Shown: positions 1 through 11,805 of the stretch, piece after piece
How the letters are laid out: every line of letters starts with the position of its first letter
How positions within the stretch are numbered: the first letter of the stretch is position 1
NCBI GenBank assembly: GCA_001936135.1
Contig: CP012816.1
Location: forward strand, 2,911,501-2,975,500
Length of the DNA: 64,000 nt
Direction: 5' to 3'
DNA from: Saccharomycopsis fibuligera x Saccharomycopsis cf. fibuligera
Taxonomy: Eukaryota > Ascomycota > Saccharomycetes > Ascoideales > Saccharomycopsidaceae
Notes under the pieces: generated by a model
Seen by the model: the letters and a program-made list of their open reading frames with translations, nothing else
Told to the model about the DNA's origin: nothing
Database searches by the model: none
Made by a program: the position numbers and the translations under genes

Positions 1-1142
1 GCCAGAATGTTGTGTTTCATCGAGGCAGCGTCATAATCCTTTTTTTTTTTTTTTTGTTGCTCGAAAAAATTTGGCGCAAAAAAAAAGTAGACAGAGATAT
101 ACCGGATGAGTAAACAGAGCGTATCAGTTTTGGTGGATGCATGCATATGCATAAATGCTGCTTTGTTATAAAGTTACCCCATTTGGGTATCACGTAGCCA
201 GCGGGTGCCGATGCGGCCGGCTCTAGAGTGAATATCTCATGTAATTACCAGTAGCAAACATACCGTCTGTGTGTTCACCAATTACCACCTGGCTCATTCT
301 ATTCTAATTTCAAGGCTGGTAGGAGCTTCAAAATATTGTTTCTAGGGCATACTGTTCTTGCGGGTCACGGACGCTGCCGTTGCAGTTAGTATTCTTCTTT
401 GAGAAACATGGTGTTGACAAAGGCCATACAGATGTTTAACCTATATTTGGTATGCGCCGATATCCCAGGCGCCTGTAACGACTGTCATACTGGTGTTTAC
501 TTGCTAACTAAGGTAGCCATTGATGATTCTGGATTTATAACAATATTTTTAATCACGACCCATAGACATAACAGCAAATAAGGTTTTGCAAATCTCACAT
601 AGGAAAATATTTTTTGAAAATAATGTTTTGTAAAAATAACAAGACTAACTTATGTTAAATTTCCTCTGTTCAACTAGCTTTATTGAGTTTAAATTTCTTC
701 TTTATGTCTGCAGTGGCACTGACGCTGCCGTGATTGACGATTGTCGTTACCGCTACAATAATGTTACTGTAGTGATTGTTTACGGACCGCCTCGAGGCAT
801 AATTTCGTGGACTGACCCACAGAGAAAATGCAGGCTCTGCAACACTTGCAGTACGTCCATGTAATGTAATAAGCTTGTGGTACACTGCAGTCCGCGGGAG
901 TTCCATAGTTTATCTCCGCTCGGAGTTTAAATGTACGAATTATAGTTACGGGTGTTAAGTTTTTGGTTACTTTTGTTCAAGAAAACGGCATTGTAGCGCA
1001 GTGACGTACAGTCACTGATCGGTTGCTTGAGAAAAACAAAATGGGACAATTTCTATGGTCATCGCACTGTATATATGTAGCTTTCGACAATCTCTATAAG
1101 CACAGATTCTTTCAACTTGGCGGCTGGATTTACCTAAATTTG

Positions 1143-1178
<36 letters not shown>

Positions 1179-2727
1179 ATTTTTACAGTTACGCATCTCA
1201 ACTTCGGCATCTGCTCTGTGTACAATTTCCAAGAAACAGACACTATTGCAGCACAATCTACTCACTATATGTCTACGCTAACAAACTTCTGAACTAAGCT
1301 TTTATAGGGAATCTTCTTGTTACCTTTTTTCGACTGGTCCTAAATAGTTTTTTGTGTGTTACCTTTGTTACTCCATTCTAAGAACTTGTTTTTATTAAAA
1401 TGTAGCGCTACGTTGAATATTTGGTTCCTATTACTTGGAAGGTAGTTTTTACAATAGCATTTTTTTTTATGAGGAAGGTTTATTTTCATTCAAATGACAT
1501 CTTCGCTTCAGTTAATTTTTCTTTTGGAAGGGATCTTACTTCACAAAAGAGTCAGAAACCTGCGACCAAGTTCGACTATAGAAAACCGTTACGTAATGCT
1601 CCAGGAATAATAAAAGTGAGAATTTTGGGGAACATAACATAAAACTAAAGAGAACGATATAGCTTGAATGTAATCGTAAAAACCTGGATATTTTCAACGA
1701 ACAACGTCGAGGAAACAGTGATGTTTTTTGGAGTATTAGACACTTTAATCAATACACAAAAATTACGGGTTCCGAGGATTCCGGGTACTGGTAAATCAGG
1801 TAATATCGTAATACTTTCAAGGGTGCGACTAGCCCAGTTCTGGTGGCTTTTGTAATCATGATAAGGTTCCTGAGCTGGTTACAAGAGGTAGTAGAGGAAT
1901 TATAGAAAATTCCTATACTGTGGTGTTAGCAAGCCTTACTTCTTCAAAGATCTGCAACAAAAGGATACGAAAAGAGTACACGCCAGTAATAAAATACCAG
2001 TTTCTTCAAAAGATCCAGCACATGTCTCCACCGAAAACTTTGAAAATACACTTTCAAGCTGATGAACTGGCACACACGCCATAGCTCCGACACTCCGCGA
2101 TGTTCGGTGTACAGCGTTACGGAATCTCGGACTTATTTGCCAAAACAACGTCAGCCTGCGTTACTATGCCTGCAAATACAGCGAAAGAGCGTTGACTACG
2201 AAACTAAAGCAAGGAGCAGATCATTATAGACATCACGGAGTTTTGGGCTAAATGGTGTAAATCAGCAACTTGGTGCCCACTATACCCAGAAAATAATAAT
2301 TGCAACAGGCGTTGAAATAGTCTTGTCACCGATAAATATACATAAACAGACATTTTTGCTCTTTTCAAAATCAATAGCATTGATAAAGTGTGCGTAATGC
2401 TGTGATATTTGAAACTACAGCTCTTCCAGCTTCAAAACTCTGTCTCTAATACACCATTGAGCCATAACAACTGACCTAATGCGGTAATAGCACTCTTCTG
2501 CGTCACTAGCGCGTACGGATATTCATACTGTACATTGACAACAAGTTGCACATTCTAGAGAGACAACAAAAAGAAAAAATTTAAAGCAGAGAAAACTCAA
2601 AAGCGTCAGAAAAGTTCAAGTATTTAACGACCAAGATTTCAATCTTGGCTCCTTTTTTTTTATTTTTTTTTTTCTTTTTGGATCTGCCATTTGCACTCAT
2701 CTCGATATTATTGTGTTTCATTTTTCC
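1..2727. other. Gene-free stretch upstream of the velvet-like gene
   Basis: I find no supportable gene. Open frames here are 60-90 codons, many start at TTG or GTG, and none resembles a known family. The stretch holds a T16 run at 40-55, an A35 run at 1143-1177 and a T-rich tract at 2652-2681 just before the velvet-like gene. No tRNA-like B box or transposon relic was recognised by eye. Confidence 0.6.
1143..1177. repeat. Poly(dA) run, 35 nt
   Basis: Uninterrupted A35 in noncoding DNA. It is one of 13 A or T runs of at least 20 nt in the window. Such rigid tracts typically exclude nucleosomes. The exact length in an assembly is error-prone. Confidence 0.9.
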
Positions 2728-4305
2728 ATGCCCGTGTCCGCAGATTTCATCCCAATTACCCACGTTGAACAAGCCAGTAGAATTAGATATTCTCTCACAC
2801 CAATACAAGAGGCACAATTTGGCAGAGAATTTAAAAAGGCGAAAAGGCTTTTGTCCCCGCTACTGGTGTTTGTCCTCAAGGTTTACTCACAGGATACACA
2901 AGACGAAAGGTGTTTACACGATATCACTAGTTATGTTTTGTCGCAATTCTACTTGAGGGTTTCACTGACGAAAGGCTACAATTCTCAACAGAAAGTGACA
3001 ATGCGGCAGAGCATGAGGGAAGCGGATCATTTATTGGGCACTAGGTTTATCAGTGGGTCCTTGCACAAAATTTCACGATACCTTTTCCCTGAAAATTGTC
3101 AAAAATCAGCCAAGGACGAGACTGAAGGAGTTTTTATATTTACGTTCGCCGATCTTGGTATTAAGGAGCGCGGTACATACTCGCTAAAGTACGAGCTTTT
3201 CAAGTACGAGGGATACAATTATTTGCTGGACCGCAAGCAACAGAGTTGTCCGACCCTCTCTAAGATTATGGAATATCACAGTTCTCAATCGTTGAAAGTT
3301 TATGGAATTAGAGAGTATTATAAAAGCAACGTTAAGCGGGCAACGCAGATATGTGGCATGATCAAAGACATAAATAACAACAAATTCGAACTCATGGTTT
3401 ACAGGTACTTGAAAGCCATTCTGGTTATCAAAGATTATAAGCATTTCAACGAAAAAGGCAATTTCAGTTTTTGCCATAGTCTGAGCTATAAGCTGGGTCT
3501 CAGTAACTCGATCAGCAAATCTCCAAAAAAAGCGATGCATGAAGTTCAAAAAAGAACAACGGTCTTAAGTACCACACGCAAAAGGAGTAGCAGTCAAGTT
3601 GAATGCGATATTAGCAGCCCGCATGTAGACAAAAAGATTAATACTAATAAAGGTCATCGAAATTCATGGCCAGAAACCAACAAAGTTGCCCTAGACAGTC
3701 ACACAACCCCAGAAAGTATATGGAACATGAAAATCAATAGGTTGCAACCTTCAGTACTCTTCCCAGAAGATACACCGGACACGCATATATGGGATCAAAG
3801 TTGCCAGACGCAAATGTCCTCTGAGGAGTCAGAAACCCCTTTGCAGCTTAGATTCATTCCGAACACAAATCAGTCAATTTATGACCCATTCAACTTCGAA
3901 AGCGCTTATGTTGATATTACGCCCTCAAAAATAACAACGCCAGCTTATGAGCATTACAACAATGTCCATGCTCGTAGCACTGAAGAACTTGCAACCAAGC
4001 AAGAGTCTGTGGTTTTTGAGGACAAATTAAAAGAAGATACAGAATGGCTAAAAGAAGATTTCGACTGTTCAAACTTCCGCCAATCATTAGAAGACAATAT
4101 TCTGGATCAATTGCTCATACACTATAATAGTAACTTTACTAGTACCTTTGGTGACGAATATCAATTGGGACTAGATGTTGAGAACCATGTCAATATTGCA
4201 TTCGATTCCGCGCTCACCGCACCGGCAGATTTTTCTCTGTGCGATTCGAGAGTCAATGCTGATGAAGATGAACACGATCTGCAGAAGGTTTCATGCATAA
4301 TATAG
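2728..4305 (+). CDS. Velvet-domain-like putative transcriptional regulator
   Basis: A 525-residue protein. I chose the ATG at 2728; an in-frame GTG at 2713 is not a credible yeast start. Residues about 20-215 follow the order of landmarks in the fungal velvet domain (VosA/VelB/VeA): an opening YSLTPIQEAQFGREFKKAKR block where velvets have an RQQP...KDR-R-DPPP segment, then HLLGTRFISG (velvet LxGTLVSS), then EGVFIFTFADLGIKERGTYS followed by LKYELF (velvet GxFFVFxDLSVRxEGTYRLxFxLF), then SLKVYGIREYYKSNVKRAT (velvet FxVYxxKxFPGMxEST). Velvet domains have an NF-kappaB-like fold, bind DNA and control development and secondary metabolism. The C-terminal 290 residues look disordered and acidic, with no second domain I recognise. 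Velvet proteins are generally considered absent from S. cerevisiae and Candida, so the family call rests on motif order and needs a profile search. T29 follows the stop at 4311-4339. Confidence 0.72.
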   Translation: MPVSADFIPITHVEQASRIRYSLTPIQEAQFGREFKKAKRLLSPLLVFVLKVYSQDTQDERCLHDITSYVLSQFYLRVSLTKGYNSQQKVTMRQSMREADHLLGTRFISGSLHKISRYLFPENCQKSAKDETEGVFIFTFADLGIKERGTYSLKYELFKYEGYNYLLDRKQQSCPTLSKIMEYHSSQSLKVYGIREYYKSNVKRATQICGMIKDINNNKFELMVYRYLKAILVIKDYKHFNEKGNFSFCHSLSYKLGLSNSISKSPKKAMHEVQKRTTVLSTTRKRSSSQVECDISSPHVDKKINTNKGHRNSWPETNKVALDSHTTPESIWNMKINRLQPSVLFPEDTPDTHIWDQSCQTQMSSEESETPLQLRFIPNTNQSIYDPFNFESAYVDITPSKITTPAYEHYNNVHARSTEELATKQESVVFEDKLKEDTEWLKEDFDCSNFRQSLEDNILDQLLIHYNSNFTSTFGDEYQLGLDVENHVNIAFDSALTAPADFSLCDSRVNADEDEHDLQKVSCII

Positions 4306-4308
4306 ACA

Positions 4309-4342
<34 letters not shown>

Positions 4343-6380
4343 TCCAACACGGCTTCCTTGATAGTTGTTAGCAACCATTTGTTTATGTTCTTTTTTTCTA
4401 ACTATATAGTCAAACATGAAAATATGATTTCTCCATTTCTCTGGTATCTACTGTAAGGAAAACGAGTTTTTCTCTTTTAGTAGGTTTTCAGCTCTAAGCT
4501 TATGGCCATGCATTTAATAATCATAGCAATCAACACACTCATATGTGCTTAAATGACTAAATCAGAAGATAACACGAAACTATAGAAGACTACCCGTTTC
4601 TGCCACTATAACAAAATATAAACGAAAGCAAAACTTTCCTTATCATATTTTGATTTTCGGTAGTTTGGTTTTATATTATTCTATTTTTCTATTATCGGCA
4701 ATGCCGCTGCGTGTGAATGAATTTGATTGCATAGTGCAAAGCTGCAAAAAACAGTTTACTGTCACGAAAAAATTACGCAAGCTTAGAACTGAAAACTGCT
4801 TTTCAATTGCAGCTCATTTTCCTGGTACTGTTGCCAGCTATGTTCGATATTGTGAAACCGACGCTGCAGTATTAGTACACGGTTTAGTACCCAATAAAAA
4901 TGGAGATAGTGCGCTAAGTAGAAAAAGACACACAAAATAAATAAAAAAGAAGAAGGAAGCTCGTAGGCCGCGGCTTACTATCGTCTTGATGGGAGCCTTA
5001 AGATCTTGAATGCTTGAGATTCCGTAAACCCCGAGACGCAAAAGACACCTTAATTGGAAGAGTGTTCGCCTGCTGAAGGCCAAAGTGCTCGTTTGCGGAT
5101 CATGGCCGTTATGTTTGCACTGCAGCGATTTCTCAAGCTTCAGAAAAATGACAAATATCTACAAGAGCGCGTTTGAGGGAGTTTGCAGTTTTCAAAGAGA
5201 AACGGAAGCTGTTTGACGGCAACAAGCGGACCGTGAACTTTGGTAAGTGGAATGTGGACAGACGAGAAACGTGGAATGCTAATCTGCAGTAGCCACGGCT
5301 GCTCTAGCAGGAAGATTTACGCTGCGCATCCAGCAAATTGTCTAAATTTGGAAACTTTCGGTTCGGTTCTCATCAGTTTTGTTCCCTTTTTTACCCTTTC
5401 AAGTTTCATGATACTCGATAGGCGTAGTTCTACCACGCTTATCAGCCCTCCCCAAGTAGCTTTTGGAGCATACTGAAGATACTCTGAACACGGACTGGTA
5501 CTAGCTAAAGTGCTCAAGCGAATAACACTGACGAAAACACAATGCCCGTACCCTAGTACCTTACTTCTCACTACAGGTTGACTTTGTTCCGCAAATACAC
5601 AATGCACACAATACGCCGCAGAATTATGGAAACGAAGAATCAGCTAATGATGCACAAGTTTTGTACTCTCATTAGCAGCAGCACACAATAGCGGGGTTTT
5701 CTTCGCTGACCACCGAACCATTATCGGTGCTTGAAGTTATTGGTCATTGAAAACGTGACTTTTATATGCTTTTGAACTTGCATTATTTTTTCAAAAATGC
5801 CGCCAAAGCTCAACACAGAGTTTAGGCTGACAGTCAACGGCGAGTAATAGATGATAAATGCAGGGGAGATCTATATTCTTTGAATTTGGACTTGTATTTC
5901 GTATACTCGCATGAAACTCAACAATTGTAGACGATCAAATCAACGTCATGCTAGTCTTGAATATGTGTGCCTTTTTCTTCTTTTTTTTTCTAAAGATTCG
6001 AAGAGCAATAATATGCAAACAACAACGGAGCATTCCAGCTCCACTTTGAGTGAAAAGGGTCAACAGCAATGTCTAAAGCGCTTTGTATTCGCTAATATAG
6101 TATAATTTATATAGTATAGAAATAATAATGAGAGAAACAAACTAGATAACAATAAGATAATCAATCACCTGTGCAAACCGCACACACAATATGTATATAG
6201 AGAAACAGACTGGAATAAAAAAAACAGAAAAAAAAAACAGTAAAGTAATAATAAACTAGAAGAAGTAGAGTAACAAAAAAAAACCGGAGCAATACTATAT
6301 CTAGTGTACTTGTTTTTTATACATGGATGATATTGTTGACTTGGTTTTTGCATAGCAAGACGCAGTCTTTTGATGTTTTT

Positions 6381-6465
6381 ATCATCATCATAATCATCAT
6401 CATCATCATCATAACCATCGTTATTATTGTTATTATTGTTATTATTGTTATTATTATCATTATTG
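6381..6465. repeat. Compound microsatellite, ATC then TTATTG-type units
   Basis: ATC/CAT triplets (6381-6418) pass directly into TTATTATTG-like units (6421-6465). It is in noncoding DNA and its copy number is likely variable between strains. Confidence 0.85.
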
Positions 6466-6758
6466 TGACAGTGGCGAATCAAACTAAAAGACAATCAGTT
6501 CTGACTTCAGAAATTTAAATCGTCAACCACCACCAACCACGTAACTTTTCGTGAGGATTCTCATGGTTTTTTCCCTGCTCTTATATGGAGTTGAAATTGG
6601 CTTGTTGATAGTTTTGGGATGGCTGTGGTAGTGTAATTAGAGCAAAATGAGCATTATACCCGAAGAGTATTGTAATCATGCACCTACCCTAAGAGTTGCT
6701 GGAAAACTGGGCGGCATATGGTCGGGTCGGTCAATTGAAATCCTTTGGAACTAGGAAA

Positions 6759-6789
<31 letters not shown>

Positions 6790-7342
6790 TTAAAAAAATT
6801 AAAAATAAAATAGAATAAAAGTAAAAATAGAGAGAACAAAGAAGAAAACATGCTGCACGAAAAAGTGCCCGACAAGGATCAACAATGTGGAATTCAAAAG
6901 ATATTGCTTTGATGATCTCATCGATAATTTGAATAGATAGTGGAACCAATGTCTCAACCAAAACCAAATCAAACATAGCTGCAGCAAAAAAAAAAGTAGA
7001 AACAAAGCAAAACAAAAGTTTTAAAATAGTACACCAAAAGAGTTTTCAAATGCAGCACAGTGACAAGTACATTTTTTGCAAACTTCTCTTGTATCTTGTT
7101 GGCTAATTTTCCAGTGACAGAACATAGTACAGATGTGAGTTTAGTCTCTTAGTACCAGTTGCAGTTTTGGCAACGTACCCGGTTGCACTTTTCGCAGTTG
7201 GCAACGTTTTGGTCGTTGACAGTTTTGCAGTGGCAACACCTCCAGTAGTACTCTTCTCCGTCCATATTGTTTAACAAGTTTAATTGAAATTTCACTGCTT
7301 ATGAATGATGCGACTTTGGGTATGCTATCCGTTTTGAATACC

Positions 7343-7386
7343 AAAAAAAAAAAAATAAAATAAAATAAAATAAAATAAAATAAAAA
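7343..7386. repeat. Pentanucleotide array (TAAAA)6 after an A-run
   Basis: A13 at 7343-7355 is followed by six TAAAA units at 7356-7385. It is noncoding and AT-only, a simple slippage repeat. Confidence 0.85.
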
Positions 7387-8439
7387 CGTCTTGTCGAATT
7401 TGTGAAATTGAACTGAAGTGAAGTGAAGCGAAGCGAGGCAAGGTAGGTGTGAAGCTGAGTCGTGCAATGAGATGGGAATGGACCAAATGTTGAAAACTCA
7501 AGCACCTTTTATTGTAATCCGGAGCTCTGCTTGAGGGGTCAAAAACTCAACGAGTTTGCTCAAACAAAACAAAATAAAATGAAAGAAGTAAAAATAGAAA
7601 AAGGCGGCGTCCCCTGGTTTAGGAAGCGAGCAGTCCAGATGTTATTATTGGACTAGTAGAGCAAGCAATAATTCGCTGTATATAGGGCGAAGGAATAAAG
7701 GGACGAACGGGACAGTAGAGCAGAAATAAGTTTCGAAAAGGAAAGTAAGGGAAGTAAACCGGAAGAGGGAAGAACAAAATGTGAGAAAATTATACAGAAA
7801 ATACAGAGGGAAAAGGAAAGTAAGAGTTTTAGGGTATTGAGACTGGTTTAAAAGAGAGACTTGTGTTTGCTGGAGGACAGAGAAGAAGAGCGAAGAGAAG
7901 AGGGGGTCGGGAGAGTGTTCCATGTAAAAGTTTAAAGCAAGGCAGCATGGACATTATATATGGCTAGCCTAGCGTAACAATCTAATGCTGGGTGGATAGG
8001 TCTGGAGGGCAGCGATGGATGATGCAACGGGCGTTTGACGTGTGCAAACGGCAGCCGCAAGAGAGAGAGTCTGTGAGTCACGCATAGCGACACATGCCGC
8101 CACATCATACCGCATGGCAGCGCATATAAAATCAAAACAGCGCATAAAACCGCATTTTCCAGTATTCCCGCTTTGCAGACGGTGGAAAAGCCCAGCAAAA
8201 AAAAAAAAAAAAAAGCAGAAGACTTTTCACTTCTTCGAACAGACAAGTGACAGAAAAGAAAACGCGGACAAAAGAAGACAGATGGAGAAGTGGAGAATGG
8301 GAGAAGCAGCGGGACGTCTCAGCAGCGGAAAAGCCCCGCTGCGCTCGATATGTGCTGAGGTGGACTTAGATAGCACCTGCGAAATAAAACTCGTACACTC
8401 CGCGAGGCGGGCGAAAGCTAACGCAACCGCTCTGTGTTA

Positions 8440-10200
8440 CCCGCGGTGCTGTCGCTGTCTGGCGGGCCAGCAGCTGGCGGGCCAGCTGGCGCAGTAGCTG
8501 TGCCACCTAGGCCGGCAAGCAGCCGTCAGAATCCATCGCAGCTACGCGTGGCGTTCTCGTGTCCATGATTACGGCCTGTGGGCGCGTCCGCTAATGGCAG
8601 TTACCAGGCCGAGGGCGGGCGAGGCCAGACGAAGGTTCGGCAGGTCCGGACCGCAGTGCCACCGGATATATATATATATACAGATATGTACACGTTATAC
8701 ACGTATATGGCGGTTTCGTGGATTCCGACCAGGCCTCGGGGGATCGCGCCCTGTTTCCCTGGCAAGCACCTGCCAACACTGGCCGGTATTCAGCAAACGC
8801 GCCCTTCAGATTGATGGGTTGATTGATTGATTGATCGGTGCTGCGAATCTCGGGGGAAAATGCGTCGAAACGGCGGGAACGGTGGTGTGGCGCCTGTCTA
8901 CCGTTGTTGTGTCTCGCCAATTGGCGCTAGTTCAACGGCGCTGACGAATTTCCTCAGACCACAATATGGCGGCGGCAAGGTGGGCCGAAACTGGGTGCCA
9001 GCGTTCTGGCTCGTCACCGCGCTCGTTTGCTGGTGATATGTGCTATCTGTCTCCGCCGTGTGCCGTATTCAGCTACAGCTACAGCTACAGCTACAGCTGC
9101 ACAATGCTCAGCTTCTCCGCGACCCAGTTCTGCGGCTGCCTGGTTTGCGGGCTGCCCGGGAGCGTTTACTGGCTAGACCAAAAATGCAAATTAGAACGAA
9201 AACACAGGCCGCGGAGACACGTCGAGGTGGTCTGAGAAAAGACGCTATAGTGGTAAACGCCGATGCAACCCAGGCCGCCAGCCCAAGCACGCCTGCTAGC
9301 CGCTGTTACCCGCGAGGGACCTAGCCACTGGACGTTCCGGCGCCCACGCTGAGCACCATATACGCTGCATATAGCGCTAACACGCTCAGGGCCCAGCCAG
9401 GGCCCCCGCGGCGGTATACACATACACGATGTGTATACAGGCTCGCTGTTTGCTATCCAAAACAGGCCCCTGCTGACACCGCAATAGCGCTAGCGGACAA
9501 ACAGAAAAAGTTCTGTCTTCTTCCACTGCGCAGAATAAAGTTACTCTGGCCCGGAGCTTCGAGATCGCTGCCGCCAGACGCAGGCGCGCGTCGGCTTCGG
9601 CGGTTCTGGCTCGCTAGCGCTTGTTGGCCTCATAACCATTCTTGCCTGTGCTGGTGCTGCCGCCGCCGCCGCTGCCGCCGCCCAGCCCAGGCTTCCCCGG
9701 TCCGTGGTGGTGTGGGCCCAACATTGACAGCCGTTTCGAGAAAGGACGAAACGAAAACCAGACTCCGTGTGACTGTTTTGCTAGGTTGCAATCGCCGATG
9801 GCCTGGCCAGTTTATTTTGCTTGCCAGTCAATCCTGGACGCTACTCTCCTACAGATCCGCCCAATTACGTAAGAGCAGAGCGCCGCCGAGCCTGCCTACG
9901 TCAACTTGTGCCAGCTTGGATCACGAGCGCCTCGCCCCTTTGCCCAATTAACACAATCCCATCGCGGTGCAAGGCGGCTGTCATTGCCGCCGCTTTCCAG
10001 GACATCTGCTTCTCAAGGTGCAAACGTTACATCTAATTTGCTCCAATGCGCCGACGCCGTGCATATACCGCCATACGACATGTGCCCCCGCAGAGTACCG
10101 GCCATGGAACCCGGCCAAGCCGCAGCTTCCCTGCCAGCTTGGTCATCGCAAGACGACCAACATGGTTCCCCAAACCCCAAACTGCTCGAGGCAAATATCA
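8440..10200. other. GC-rich noncoding island
   Basis: By eye this block is far richer in G and C than anything nearby. Examples are stacked CTGGCGGGCCAG units at 8459-8470 and 8474-8485, a CCGCCGCCG tract near 9660 and recurrent CTGGCC/GCCAGC words. It has no long ATG frame in any of the six frames, no recognised protein fragment and no RNA-gene signature. Its edges are fairly sharp against AT-rich flanks. It could be a regulatory region, a gene-conversion or recombination hot spot, or degenerate foreign DNA. Confidence 0.55.
9070..9099. repeat. CAGCTA hexamer array
   Basis: Four perfect CAGCTA units followed by a variant CAGCTG, inside the GC-rich island. No ATG frame uses it convincingly. 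Confidence 0.85.
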
Positions 10201-11770
10201 AGTAATCAGCAAGCTGCTAGTGCGGTTTAAATAAGTGCGCAGGTCTAGTTTTTCCTTATTCAGGCTGGAGGTAGGTACCGCAGACCAGTGTGCATCAATT
10301 GTCAAGCTCAGGCAGGGGCTTGCCTGTGCCCTCCCAAGAACTGCTGAAGAAAAGGACAAAAAAAAAGAAAAGAAGAAAAGAAGAGAAAAGAAAAAGGCAG
10401 GCTTGGTGACGAATAGACAAAAGAGACTGCCTTCCTTCAAAGTTGCATTTTTGGAACATAGCTTTTCGCTTTCTCAAAGAGCAGCGCTTTATTTTAGCCC
10501 TTTGGTTTTGTCTTACACCCAGCACAGGGCCTGCCCTGCGATACAAATCGCCAAAATGTGTCTCTTTGAAGATACACAGTCAGGTTCTGACGTAGCAATG
10601 GTTTCAAGCTGGCCACTAACCCAACTTTGCGATTTACGCTCGCACGTACGTCACACATTCCCATCGCAGGAGCGTCAGAACTGAGAAAGTCTCTGTGCAC
10701 GAAGAGCGATACTGGAGGACCGTAGACTTGAAGTCCTTCGTCTTTCGTCTAGATGCAGCTGGATATCTATGACAGTAAATCACTGGTTTCCCAAAACGGA
10801 ATATACGACTCTTTGAGACAGTGACTGTCTACACAAAGTTCTATTGCGTGCCATAATCTGGAAATGAAGATGGTAGGCAAAAGCAGGCACAGCACTTTTT
10901 CTTAAAAAAAACGACGTTTGAGGTATGGCCCTTCACAATTCATCTGCACAAGTCTATTACACAATGATTTTTTTGTTGTTTTTAAGGCCAGCCTGCCTCT
11001 TCTAGGAAGAAGCGTTGTGGCCACTCGTTCAGTTCTGTCAAAGTCATCGACCAGATGAGACCAACCGTTTTGCCTTTTTAGTAACAAAGAACCAAATATC
11101 GAATATTGTGCATAACTTGCGTATCTCTTTCAAGAAAAAAAAGAAAAGTTCTTCATTGAGGTTGACATTCTGTAACCATTACTTCTGAAGCTGAAGAGTT
11201 TTTTTTTCATATTTATTTTTAAAAATTCCTTGTTTGTAGGGCTTGGAGTGAATTTGTCCCAATCAAGTAGCATTTTTGTGAAGTTTCGTCTACGACTAAC
11301 AGCCCTTATGGTTTAGTATGCGTTAGCGCAGTTTGAGTGCAGCAGGATATATTGTTTGGCAACTGACTAAAACAGTGTAAGTGCCTGCAGCCTGTATGCA
11401 CGACAAAAAAGGGGCCAAAAGCATTATGGCTCGAGAAAAAAAAATTATTATTGATTTTACGCACATCGGGGCCATCACAAAGCTGAGAAAGGTTTTTATT
11501 TGCATAGCCTAAGCGGTAATGCTCCATTACCCAATTATTTATCGAAGACACGCCAAATGCACCCTACTTTAAATGCCATGAGCTCACAAATGACAAGTCG
11601 CAATGCTATAAGCTACTTGGTTTGATGGTAGAAAAACGCATGCGATAATCTAAAGTATCGAAATGGCGGATAGAAAGTTGCAGCAAGTTGCGGCCGTTCA
11701 AAAAATACATGTCCTGATATGATATTCTCATTCAACTCAATGCTTATATAAGTAGGAGATAGTACCCAAT

Positions 11771-11771
<1 letters not shown>

Positions 11772-11802
<31 letters not shown>
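11772..11802. repeat. Poly(dT) run, 31 nt
   Basis: Uninterrupted T31 about 1.6 kb upstream of MSB2. No gene adjoins it. Confidence 0.9.

Positions 11803-11805
<3 letters not shown>

Noticed and set aside
8042-8497. 151-codon plus-strand frame
   Set aside because: Starts at GTG, includes an A18 lysine run, and has no family resemblance.
10235-10684. 149-codon plus-strand frame
   Set aside because: Starts at GTG, contains a Lys/Glu/Arg low-complexity tract and shows no recognisable fold or codon bias.
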